NCBI RefSeq assembly: GCF_900109175.1
Contig: NZ_FNZE01000001.1
Coordinates: 372,001 to 436,000 of the forward strand
Length of the DNA: 64,000 nucleotides
Direction of reading: 5' to 3'
DNA from: Pseudomonas linyingensis
GTDB lineage: Bacteria > Pseudomonadota > Gammaproteobacteria > Pseudomonadales > Pseudomonadaceae
Notes under the pieces: generated by a model
The model's input: the letters and a program-made list of their open reading frames with translations, nothing else
What the model was told of the DNA's origin: nothing
The model's database searches: none
Program-made: the position numbers and the translations under genes
Shown: in pieces, positions 9,598 through 17,137 of the stretch
How the letters are laid out: every line of letters starts with the position of its first letter
Numbering within the stretch: position 1 is the stretch's first letter

Positions 9598-10937
9598 AAG
9601 TTACGGTTTTCGGAACGGGCTACGTCGGCCTGACCCAGGCGGTGTGCCTGGCGGAGGTGGGCCATTCGGTCTGCTGCGTGGATATCAATGCCGAGCGCAT
9701 TGCGCGGCTCAACGAAGGGCAGTCGCCGATCTACGAACCGGGTCTGGCTGAGCTGATTACCAAGAACCTGGCCGCAGGGCGTCTGCAGTTCACCGTCGAT
9801 GCCGCCCGCGCCGTGCATTTCGCCAAGCTGATCTTCATTGCCGTCGGCACGCCGCCGCTGGATGACGGCGGCGCCGATCTACGCCAGGTGTTCGCGGTGG
9901 TGGAGAGCATCGCCGCGCACAGCGAACAGGCCAAGCTGATCGTCAACAAGTCCACCTCGCCGGTGGGCACTGTCGACCGCATCGCCACGCATCTGCGCCA
10001 GGCCGCGGCGGGCAAGCCGTGGGCCGACGACTTCCAGGTCGCCTCCAATCCCGAGTTTCTCAAGGAAGGCTGCGCGGTGGACGACTGCATGCGTCCCGAG
10101 CGCATCATCATCGGCACCGACAGCCCAGCGCTGGTCGCCGCGCTGCGCGAGCTGTACCAGCCGTTCAGCCGCAATCACGAGAAGATCATGGTCATGGACG
10201 CGCGCAGTGCCGAGCTTACCAAGTACGCCGCCAACTGCATGCTGGCGACCAAGATCTCCTTCATCAACGAGATGGCCAACCTGGCCGAGCGCCTGGGTGC
10301 CGACATCGAGATGGTGCGCCGCGGCATCGGCTCGGATTCGCGCATCGGCTACGACTTCATCTATGCCGGCTGCGGCTTCGGCGGCTCGTGCTTCCCCAAG
10401 GACATCCAGGCCCTGCAGCACATCGCGCGCAGCGAGGGCTACCAGCCGCGCCTGCTGCAGGCGGTGGAGGAGGTCAACGCCGCGCAGAAGCAGCGCCTGT
10501 TCGAGAGGGTCAGCGCCCACTACCACGGCGACCTGGCCGGCAAGACCTTCGCCCTGTGGGGGCTGGCGTTCAAGCCCAACACCGACGACATGCGCGACGC
10601 GCCCAGCCGGGTGCTGCTGGCCGCACTGTGGCAGGCCGGCGCGCGGGTACAGGCGTTCGACCCCAAGGCGATGGACGAGGCGCGACATATCTTCGGCGAG
10701 CGTGACGACCTGCTGCTCACCGCCAGCAAGGAGGAGGCGCTGGAAGGCGCCGACGCGCTGCTGATCGTCACCGAGTGGCAGGACTTCCGCGTGCTGGATG
10801 CCGAGCTATTCAAGGCCCGGGTCGCCGACCGGGTGATATTCGACGGCCGCAATCTGTTCGAACCGGCGACCCTGGCCGCGGCCGGCATCACCTACTACGG
10901 CATCGGCCGCGGCTGCAGCAGCGAGGGGGCGGCATGA
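9594..10937 (+). CDS. ugd: UDP-glucose 6-dehydrogenase
   Basis: This 447-residue cytoplasmic enzyme oxidises UDP-glucose to UDP-glucuronate with 2 NAD+. The N-terminal NAD-binding FGTGYVGLTQA is at residues 6-16, KSTSPVGT is at about 119-126, SNPEFLKEG is at 151-159, and the catalytic Cys266 lies in GFGGSCFPKD. The C-terminal UDP-binding domain starts near LWGLAFKPNTDDMRDAPS. It is full length for the family. It heads a packed operon; its stop overlaps the ATG of the epimerase (ATGA). In this context it feeds UDP-GlcA to the epimerase next door rather than to an Arn pathway, because no arnA is present. Confidence 0.96.
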   Translation: MKVTVFGTGYVGLTQAVCLAEVGHSVCCVDINAERIARLNEGQSPIYEPGLAELITKNLAAGRLQFTVDAARAVHFAKLIFIAVGTPPLDDGGADLRQVFAVVESIAAHSEQAKLIVNKSTSPVGTVDRIATHLRQAAAGKPWADDFQVASNPEFLKEGCAVDDCMRPERIIIGTDSPALVAALRELYQPFSRNHEKIMVMDARSAELTKYAANCMLATKISFINEMANLAERLGADIEMVRRGIGSDSRIGYDFIYAGCGFGGSCFPKDIQALQHIARSEGYQPRLLQAVEEVNAAQKQRLFERVSAHYHGDLAGKTFALWGLAFKPNTDDMRDAPSRVLLAALWQAGARVQAFDPKAMDEARHIFGERDDLLLTASKEEALEGADALLIVTEWQDFRVLDAELFKARVADRVIFDGRNLFEPATLAAAGITYYGIGRGCSSEGAA

Positions 10938-11932
10938 AGTTCCTGGTCACCGGCGCCGCCGGCTTCATCGGCTTCCACACCGCCCGCCGGCTGTGCGCTG
11001 AAGGGCACGAGGTGGTCGGCATCGACAACCTCAACGACTACTACAGCGTGGCGCTCAAGGAGGCGCGCCTCGCCCAGTTGGCGGGGCTGTCCAACTTCCG
11101 TTTCCACAAGCTCGATATCGTCGACAAGGACGGCCTGCTGCGCCTGTTCGAGGAGCACCGCTTCCAGCGCGTCATCCACCTGGCGGCGCAGGCCGGGGTG
11201 CGCTACTCGGTGGACCATCCGGAGGTCTACGCCGAGTCCAACCTGACCGGCTATCTCAACGTTCTCGAGGCCTGCCGGCACTTCCCGGTGGAGCACCTGG
11301 TCTACGCGTCGAGCAGTTCGGTGTACGGCCTCAACGACAAGCTGCCGTTTGCCACCAGCGATGCGGTGGATCAGCCGGCTTCGCTGTACGCCGCCACCAA
11401 GCGTGCCAATGAGCTGATGGCCTTCACCTACGCCCATCTCTACGGGGTACCGGCCACCGGGCTGCGCTTTTTCACCGTCTACGGCCCCTGGGGCCGCCCG
11501 GACATGGCGCTGTTCAAGTTCACCGACGCCATCCTGCATGGCCGGCCCATCGACATCTACAACGACGGACAGATGTCGCGCGACTTCACCTACATCGACG
11601 ACATCGTCGAGGGCATCCTGCGCCTGCAGGCGCTGCCGCCGTCGGCAGCGGTCCAGGCAGCGGACGGCACTACGACTCGCCAGGTGCCGAGCAAGGTGTA
11701 CAACATCGGTCTTGGCGCGCCGGTCAAGCTGCTGGACTTCGTCGAATGCATCGAGGCCGCCGTTGGCATCGCCGCACAGAAGAACTATCTGCCTTTGCAG
11801 CCGGGCGATGTGGTGCGCACCTGGGCGGATGTCGCCGAGCTGGCCGAACTGATCGACTTCCGTCCGGCCACCACGCTGCAGACCGGCGTGAGCCACTTCG
11901 TCAACTGGTATCGGGATTACTACGCGGTATAA
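10934..11932 (+). CDS. UDP-glucuronate 4-epimerase-like NAD-dependent epimerase
   Basis: This 332-residue extended SDR has the NAD motif GAAGFIGFH at residues 7-15, SSSSVYG at about 126-132, and the catalytic Tyr152/Lys156 in LYAATK. The internal motifs AAQAGVRYSVDHP and GLRFFTVYGPWGRPDMALFKF are typical of UDP-glucuronate 4-epimerases, which make UDP-galacturonate, rather than of plain GalE. The preceding ugd makes its presumed substrate. The start ATG overlaps the ugd stop. The predicted product, UDP-GalA, would be the donor for the following GT2 enzyme. Substrate specificity (4-epimerase or decarboxylating) is inferred; there is no sign of an ArnA/UXS decarboxylase signature. Confidence 0.85.
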   Translation: MKFLVTGAAGFIGFHTARRLCAEGHEVVGIDNLNDYYSVALKEARLAQLAGLSNFRFHKLDIVDKDGLLRLFEEHRFQRVIHLAAQAGVRYSVDHPEVYAESNLTGYLNVLEACRHFPVEHLVYASSSSVYGLNDKLPFATSDAVDQPASLYAATKRANELMAFTYAHLYGVPATGLRFFTVYGPWGRPDMALFKFTDAILHGRPIDIYNDGQMSRDFTYIDDIVEGILRLQALPPSAAVQAADGTTTRQVPSKVYNIGLGAPVKLLDFVECIEAAVGIAAQKNYLPLQPGDVVRTWADVAELAELIDFRPATTLQTGVSHFVNWYRDYYAV

Positions 11933-11935
11933 CTC

Positions 11936-12712
11936 ATGACCCATCAGAACAGCTCCACCCCGGCCGCAGTGCAGGGCGACATCTACGTTTCCGTGTTGAT
12001 CCCGGCGAAGAACGAGGCCGACAACCTGCCGGTCCTGCTGGAGGAAGTGTGCAGCGCACTGGCCGGCGAGTCCTACGAGATCATCGTGGTCGACGACGGC
12101 AGTACCGACAATACCGCCGCGGCCCTGCGGGCGTTGAAGAATGGCGGCTTCAGCCAGCTGCGCATCCTCAGCCATACCCATTCCCTGGGCCAGAGCACCT
12201 CCGTTTACCACGCCGCCCAGGCCGCCCGTGGCCACTGGCTGGGCACCCTCGATGGCGACGGGCAGAACGATCCGGCCGACCTGCCCGGCATGCTGGCGCT
12301 GGTACGCGGCACCGAGGGCCGCGCCGATGCGGTCAAGCTGGTGGCTGGCCACCGGGTCAACCGCCGCGACAGCGCCAGCAAGCGCTGGGCCTCGCGCTTC
12401 GCCAACCGTCTGCGCGGCCGTCTGCTCAAGGACGAAACCCCGGATACCGGTTGCGGCATCAAGCTGATCGAGCGCGAAGCCTTCCTGGAACTGCCCTATT
12501 TCGACCACATGCACCGCTTCATCCCGGCGCTGATCAAGCGCCACCACGGGCGGATGATCGTCCATCCGGTCAATCACCGGCCGCGCGGCGCCGGGGTTTC
12601 CAAGTACGGGAACCTGGACCGTGCGCTGGTCGGCATCCTCGATCTGTTTGGCGTATGGTGGCTGATCCGGCGTACCCGCCTCGATGTGGTGGCACACGAG
12701 GTCGAGGGCTGA
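11936..12712 (+). CDS. GT2 glycosyltransferase, polyprenyl-phosphate sugar synthase-like
   Basis: This 258-residue family 2 glycosyltransferase resembles DPM1/ArnC/RgtE. The N-terminal VSVLIPAKNEADNLPVLL at about residues 18-35, the nucleotide-binding VVDDGSTDN, and DGDGQNDP with the metal-binding Asp are all present, as is the acceptor motif DTGCGIKL. Unlike ArnC it has no C-terminal pair of membrane helices. The 92-residue membrane protein encoded next may supply that anchor. In the operon it would load a uronic acid from UDP onto undecaprenyl phosphate at the inner face of the cytoplasmic membrane. It starts 3 bases after the epimerase stop. Confidence 0.85.
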   Translation: MTHQNSSTPAAVQGDIYVSVLIPAKNEADNLPVLLEEVCSALAGESYEIIVVDDGSTDNTAAALRALKNGGFSQLRILSHTHSLGQSTSVYHAAQAARGHWLGTLDGDGQNDPADLPGMLALVRGTEGRADAVKLVAGHRVNRRDSASKRWASRFANRLRGRLLKDETPDTGCGIKLIEREAFLELPYFDHMHRFIPALIKRHHGRMIVHPVNHRPRGAGVSKYGNLDRALVGILDLFGVWWLIRRTRLDVVAHEVEG

Positions 12713-12713
12713 C

Positions 12714-12992
12714 ATGGGGCGGGAAACACTCTGGCTGGTGGTCGGCTTCGCCGGCCAGTTGGCCTTCACCGGGCGCTTTGCCCTGCAGTGGCTTTATAGC
12801 GAATACAAGAAGCGCAGCATCATTCCGGTGGGCTTCTGGTACCTGAGTATCGTTGGTAGCGCGCTGCTGCTGGCCTACGCGATCTATCGCCAGGACCCGG
12901 TGTTCATCCTCGGCCAGTCGTTCGGCTTCGTCGTCTACCTGCGCAACCTGCAGCTGATCGCGCGGAACAAGGACAAGGAACAGGGAGAGTAG
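12714..12992 (+). CDS. Small membrane protein with LpxB N-terminal (LAB_N) domain
   Basis: This 92-residue protein has three hydrophobic segments (about 5-24, 38-55 and 60-76) and the hallmarks GFAGQLAFTGRFALQWLYSE and PVGFWYLSIVGS. It matches the lipid-A-disaccharide synthase N-terminal domain family found as stand-alone proteins beside GT2 and GT39 genes. It is not LpxB itself; the catalytic domain is absent. Small four-to-three helix proteins of this sort have been proposed to anchor the GT2 enzyme or move the lipid-linked sugar across the membrane. It starts 1 base after the GT2 stop and ends 3 bases before the GT39 gene, so the three are likely made together. Confidence 0.82.
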   Translation: MGRETLWLVVGFAGQLAFTGRFALQWLYSEYKKRSIIPVGFWYLSIVGSALLLAYAIYRQDPVFILGQSFGFVVYLRNLQLIARNKDKEQGE

Positions 12993-12995
12993 CCC

Positions 12996-14519
12996 ATGCG
13001 TCTGCCGATCACGCCGCGGCATGCGCCGTTCTGGCTGCTGTTGCTGGCGCTAGTCATGCTCGGCGCCGGGCTGGGCCTGCGCCAGCCGCTGAGTGTCGAC
13101 GAGGAGCGCTTCCTCGGCGTCGCCCTGGAGATGCTGCAGAGCGGCTCTTGGTTCATTCCGCACCGCGCCGCGGAGATCTACCCGGACAAGCCGCCGCTGT
13201 TCATGTGGGCGGTGGCGCTGTTCATCCAGCTCACCGGCTCGCCCAGCCTGGCGCTGTTCCTGCCGGCGCTGCTGGCCGGCGCGGTCGCCACCCTGTGCCT
13301 GTACGATCTGGGACGGCGGCTGTGGAACCCGCGTATCGGCATCATCGCCGCGCTGCTGTTCCTCGCCACCTACCAGACCCACAGCATCCTGCGCGCCGGA
13401 CAGATCGACGGCTTTCTCTGCCTGTGGATCATCCTCGGCGTGTACGGCTTGCTGCGCCACCTGCTGCTGGGACCGGCCTGGGGCTGGTTCTATCTGGCCT
13501 GCGCGGCCATGGGCTTCGGCATCATCAGCAAGGGCGTCGGCTTCCTGCCGATCCTGCTGCTGATCCCCTACTTCTATGCGGCGCGCCAGGGCTGGAAGGG
13601 TGTGGTGGCGATGCCGGGACAGACGCGGCACTGGTGGCTGGGCCTGGCGGCGATGCTGGCGGCCATCGCGGTCTGGCTGCTGCCGCTGGCGGTGATGGTG
13701 GCGCTGCAGGGCAATCCGGAGAGCGTGGCCTACATGGAGGAGATCCTCCTCAAGCAGACCGCCAAGCGCTATGCCGATGCCTGGCACCACCGCGAGCCGT
13801 TCTGGTACTTCTTCGCCGAGGTGATCCCCAAGTACTGGCTGCCGATGTTCCTCGCGCTGCCCTGGCTGGTGCCGGCCTGGCGCCGACAGCTGGCCAAGCG
13901 CGACGGCCGGGTGCTGGTCCTGCTCGGTTGGGTGGTGCTGGTGTTGCTGTTCTTCTCGCTGAGCAGCGGCAAGCGCAAGCTGTACATCTATCCGGCGCTG
14001 CCGGGGCTGGTGCTGCTGGTCGCCCCGCTGGTGCCCTGGTTGCTGCGCCGCTGGTTCGCCAGCCACCCGTTGGGCCGCAAGATTTTCCTTGGCCTGGCCG
14101 TGCTGTGGTTCTGCCTGTGGTTCGCCCGTGGCTGGATCGAGCCGCTCAAGGAGGGCGCCAATCCCCATGAGGCGATCATGGCGCAGGCCGCCGAGCTGAG
14201 CAGTGGTGCCGATCTGGTGCTGACCAGCTGGCGCGAGGGCCACTGGCTGTACGCCCGCCAGCCGATCATGCACTTCGGCTTCGCCCGGCCGGACTCGGTG
14301 GAGCGTGCGGTCGAGTGGTTGCGCAGCCATCCGCAGGCCTTCGCGCTGATTCCGTCGGCGGAGCTGGCCCGCTGCTTCGATCCGGAGCAGGCCCGCCAGC
14401 TCGGCTATACCTCGAGGGAAACGTGGCATCTGGTCGGTGCCGGCGCAGACAACGGTCAATGTCACGGCGAACTGCCAGCGCGGGTCTATCGCTTCGCCTG
14501 GCAAGCAGTAGCGCCATGA
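12996..14519 (+). CDS. ArnT-like GT39 glycosyltransferase
   Basis: This 507-residue polytopic inner-membrane protein belongs to the PMT/ArnT superfamily, which moves a sugar from a polyprenyl phosphate to an acceptor on the periplasmic side. The first periplasmic loop carries the acidic signature DEERF (Asp35, Glu36, Arg38), equivalent to the DExRY of ArnT, followed by YPDKPPLFMW. About eleven or twelve helices are followed by a C-terminal soluble stretch of about 110 residues. With ugd, the epimerase, GT2 and LAB_N genes upstream, the likely reaction is transfer of galacturonic acid to lipid A or LPS core. It could instead glycosylate a protein or exopolymer; the acceptor cannot be seen in the sequence. 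Confidence 0.85.
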   Translation: MRLPITPRHAPFWLLLLALVMLGAGLGLRQPLSVDEERFLGVALEMLQSGSWFIPHRAAEIYPDKPPLFMWAVALFIQLTGSPSLALFLPALLAGAVATLCLYDLGRRLWNPRIGIIAALLFLATYQTHSILRAGQIDGFLCLWIILGVYGLLRHLLLGPAWGWFYLACAAMGFGIISKGVGFLPILLLIPYFYAARQGWKGVVAMPGQTRHWWLGLAAMLAAIAVWLLPLAVMVALQGNPESVAYMEEILLKQTAKRYADAWHHREPFWYFFAEVIPKYWLPMFLALPWLVPAWRRQLAKRDGRVLVLLGWVVLVLLFFSLSSGKRKLYIYPALPGLVLLVAPLVPWLLRRWFASHPLGRKIFLGLAVLWFCLWFARGWIEPLKEGANPHEAIMAQAAELSSGADLVLTSWREGHWLYARQPIMHFGFARPDSVERAVEWLRSHPQAFALIPSAELARCFDPEQARQLGYTSRETWHLVGAGADNGQCHGELPARVYRFAWQAVAP

Positions 14520-14655
14520 GTCGGCGGTTGCTGATGTTGGCGGCAGCTCCGAGTCCGGTGCGGCCGGGCCATTCGTCGTGGGGGGCTCGGGAGTGGTGGA
14601 GTCTCAACTACGGTTATGTTGAAGTTGCCGGCCACAGTCTCGAGAGGGGATGGAC

Positions 14656-14883
14656 ATGACATCGTACGTTGTCCGCGGCCTGTTCCTGGCTGCAGCGTTC
14701 GGAGTGGCCACGCAGGCGGCGATCAGTTGGTGGGAGCCCGGGCTGACGGTGATTCGCAGCAGCGATCTGGCCCACCAGCCCTTGGCGCACAGCAGCCCGA
14801 CCGAGGCGCAGCAGGCGCGCGGGCAGAGCGATCCGCAGGGTCTGCTGGTGCTGTTCGGCCTGGTGCAGGGCATGCGCAGCTGA
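14656..14883 (+). CDS. Small membrane protein of unknown function after the glycosyltransferase operon
   Basis: This 75-residue protein starts MTSYVVRGLFLAAAFG, with one hydrophobic segment at residues 4-22, and has a polar, Gln/Ser-rich middle. Two in-frame ATGs exist (14650 and 14656). The second sits at a proper distance from GAGAGGGG and was chosen. It lies 136 bases after the GT39 gene, before a perfect hairpin terminator, so it may be the last gene of that operon or a monocistron. No family is recognised. The topology (short N-in anchor, periplasmic tail) is inferred from the positive residues before the helix. Confidence 0.6.
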   Translation: MTSYVVRGLFLAAAFGVATQAAISWWEPGLTVIRSSDLAHQPLAHSSPTEAQQARGQSDPQGLLVLFGLVQGMRS

Positions 14884-14900
14884 AGTCGCCCGCGTGCTGA

Positions 14901-14940
14901 ACGAACATGGCCGCCCAATGAAAGGGGCGGCCATGTTCGT
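14901..14940. terminator. Perfect 16-bp hairpin, bidirectional terminator
   Basis: The arms at 14901-14916 and 14925-14940 are perfect reverse complements around an 8-base A-rich loop. T's follow on the plus side and the flanking ACGAAC gives weaker U-richness on the minus side. It sits between two convergent transcription units. Confidence 0.75.
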
Positions 14941-14949
14941 TTCCAGGGG

Positions 14950-16047
14950 TCAGGCCAGGCGCAGGTGGTTGTCCCAGAGTCCCGCCGGCAGCTGCAGCGC
15001 CTGCATGCGGATTTCCGCCTGGCGGCAGTCGTACAGGCGGCAGCGGCCCTGGCCGGAGCTGACCACGAAGCCCTCGGTGCAGGCGGCGACGCCAGCGCAG
15101 TCGGGCAGCGGCGCGTCCAGGCGCAATTCGGCGCTGTCCAGATCCCAGATGAACACCCGGTTGCCGCGCGGCGCGGTGATCGCCAGCAGGCGCAGGCCGC
15201 TGTGGATCGCCACGCTGGCGGTGTACTGGTGCATGACCTGACGCTGCGCCTCGCCCAGCGGGAAGGGTTGGAACGGCTGGCCGGGGCGCTTGATCGCCAC
15301 CAGCGGCACGGCGTCGGCGGGATCGCCCTCGTACTGCTGGCCGCTGACCACGGTGCCGTCGTCGGCCACCGCCAGGTGGCGCACGCTGTTCATCCGCTCC
15401 GGCAGCTGCTCCTTGCTGAGCAGGGTGCCGTCGCGCTGCAGCAGCACCAGGCTCGGCTCCATGGCGTCGAGGTTCATCTTCTCGCGGCTGTCGGCCTCGG
15501 TGCGGATACCGCCGTTGGCCACCACCAGGCGTTCGCCGTCGGGCAGCCACAGCAGCTGGTGCGGGCCGATGCCGTGGCTCGACAGCTCGTCGACCCGCTG
15601 CAGCTGGTTGCCGTTCAGGCGCCAGACGCCGACCAACCCGCGGCCCGGTTCGCGGGTGTCGTTCTCGGTGCTGTACAGCCACTCGCCGCCGCGGTGGAAC
15701 ACCGCGTGGCCCTGGAAGTGGCGATCCGCCGGGCTGGCGAGGGTCTGCAACAGACGGCCGTCACGGGTGTCGACCAGGTAGCTCTCGCGGCTCGGCCGGC
15801 GGCCGACGAACAGCGCCAGCGGCAGCGTCGGGTGCGCTACCACGTCGTGGCAGCGCTCGGCGACCGGGGTGGCGAACTGCCGCTGGCCGTCGAGGCGATA
15901 GCCGACCGCATAGTGCCTGCCGTCGGCATCGTTGCGCGCCGACAGCAGCAGCGGCGCCTGGCCGGCGCTGCGGCCGAGGGTCCAGCCACCGAGGGCGGCG
16001 GCGGCAAGCAGGGTGCCGCCGAGGCCGAGAAAGACGCGTCGTCGCAT
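14950..16047 (-). CDS. DUF1513 periplasmic beta-propeller-like protein
   Basis: This 365-residue protein begins with a twin-Arg-containing signal-like start (MRRRVFLGLGGTLLAAAALGGW), compatible with Tat or Sec export. The rest is composed of repeated short strands with motifs such as GRHYAVGYRLDG and GIGPHQLLWLPDG, as in DUF1513 proteins, which look like seven-bladed propellers. It is the last gene of a four-gene iron-linked set; its start is 2 bases before the imelysin stop. From memory the same gene closes the icmP cluster of P. aeruginosa. The biochemical role is unknown. Confidence 0.85.
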   Translation of the reverse strand: MRRRVFLGLGGTLLAAAALGGWTLGRSAGQAPLLLSARNDADGRHYAVGYRLDGQRQFATPVAERCHDVVAHPTLPLALFVGRRPSRESYLVDTRDGRLLQTLASPADRHFQGHAVFHRGGEWLYSTENDTREPGRGLVGVWRLNGNQLQRVDELSSHGIGPHQLLWLPDGERLVVANGGIRTEADSREKMNLDAMEPSLVLLQRDGTLLSKEQLPERMNSVRHLAVADDGTVVSGQQYEGDPADAVPLVAIKRPGQPFQPFPLGEAQRQVMHQYTASVAIHSGLRLLAITAPRGNRVFIWDLDSAELRLDAPLPDCAGVAACTEGFVVSSGQGRCRLYDCRQAEIRMQALQLPAGLWDNHLRLA

Positions 16048-16049
16048 GC

Positions 16050-17126
16050 TCAGTCACCGTCATGGGCGTTGAAGCCCAGCTGGATGCCCAGCGCCTTGGC
16101 CAGTTCGGCCTCGTGCAGGCGGTGCAGGGTGTCGAGGCTGTCGTACAGCTGGCCCAGGCTGGCGCGGCCGGCTTCGTCGGCGAGCAGCACGTTCAGCGGC
16201 TGGCCGAGGGCGGCGATGCGCTGGCGGGTTTCGCTGTAGGCGGCGTCGATGCGGGTGGCCAGGTCGGCCTGCTCGGCAGCCAGCAGGCTGCGCGCGCCGT
16301 CGCCGTTGGCACCGCGCCACAGCGCCTCGGCGCTGGCCAGGCTGGCGTCGAGGCTGGCCAGCGAGGCGCCGCTGCGCCAGGCCTCGGCCTGGTAGGGCTG
16401 CGGGGTCTTGCCGCGGGCCAGCGGGGTGCCGAGTTTCTTCTTCAGGCCGTCGAGGGCACTGACCTGCACGCGCAGCAGTTCGGCGACGGCTTCGCGGGCT
16501 TCGGCGTAGCGGGCGTTGGGGAAGCTCTTCAACTGGCTGGCCATGCCCTGTTCACCCAGCCAGGCCGCCAGCACGCGGGCCGAGAGCGCCTGCTGGTGGC
16601 TGCCGATGGCCAGCAGTAGCGGGCAGTAGCGGCGTTTCTGTTCGAGGTCGGCGAGGTCGATAGCCGGATCGAACAGCAGGTATTCGTAGGCCGTCAGACC
16701 CTGCACCACCACGCTGGCCTGCTCCAGGTCGGCCTGCTTGAGCTGCGGCTTGCTGCTCAGCAAGGTGTTGACCTGACGCGCCACCAGGTTCTTCTTGTCC
16801 GGCCAGAACTGCACCTGCCAGGCCAGGTTGCCCTCGCTCAGCGGGCCGACGGCCAGCGGCTGCAGCGCGGCCCAGGCGCCATGGGCGGCAAGGTAGGTCT
16901 GGCGCGCGCTGGCCAGGTCCTGTTCGCCGGCGCAGAGGGCGCGGGCGCTGTCGGCCAGTTGGCGGTCGCTGTCGGTCCAGCGGGTGTAGGCCGGAAGCAG
17001 CACGCCATCGGTCAGCGCGGCACTGGCCGCGGCGTAGGGTTCCTTCTTTGGCTTGGGCGGTTCGCTCGGCGAGCAGCCGGCAAGAGTGGCCAGCAGGGCC
17101 AGGGAGACTAGGGCAGGGCGCAGCAT
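16050..17126 (-). CDS. Imelysin-family (peptidase M75-like) lipoprotein
   Basis: This 358-residue exported protein has a lipoprotein signal, LLATLAGCSPSEPPKPKKE, with the lipobox Cys at about residue 19. It is followed by an all-helical imelysin-type domain. The key segment is VVQGLTAYEYLLFD, where the family usually shows GxHxxE. Here the His is replaced, so metal or heme binding as in EfeO/IcmP may be altered. The start at 17126 is set by the signal peptide and a GGAGC-type site. It lies 11 bases downstream of the di-heme gene's stop, so it is in the same operon. Confidence 0.85.
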   Translation of the reverse strand: MLRPALVSLALLATLAGCSPSEPPKPKKEPYAAASAALTDGVLLPAYTRWTDSDRQLADSARALCAGEQDLASARQTYLAAHGAWAALQPLAVGPLSEGNLAWQVQFWPDKKNLVARQVNTLLSSKPQLKQADLEQASVVVQGLTAYEYLLFDPAIDLADLEQKRRYCPLLLAIGSHQQALSARVLAAWLGEQGMASQLKSFPNARYAEAREAVAELLRVQVSALDGLKKKLGTPLARGKTPQPYQAEAWRSGASLASLDASLASAEALWRGANGDGARSLLAAEQADLATRIDAAYSETRQRIAALGQPLNVLLADEAGRASLGQLYDSLDTLHRLHEAELAKALGIQLGFNAHDGD

Positions 17127-17137
17127 GAGGTGCTCCT

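Noticed and set aside
12714-12992. Annotation as lpxB
   Set aside because: Only the N-terminal domain family is present; the catalytic glycosyltransferase part of LpxB is absent.
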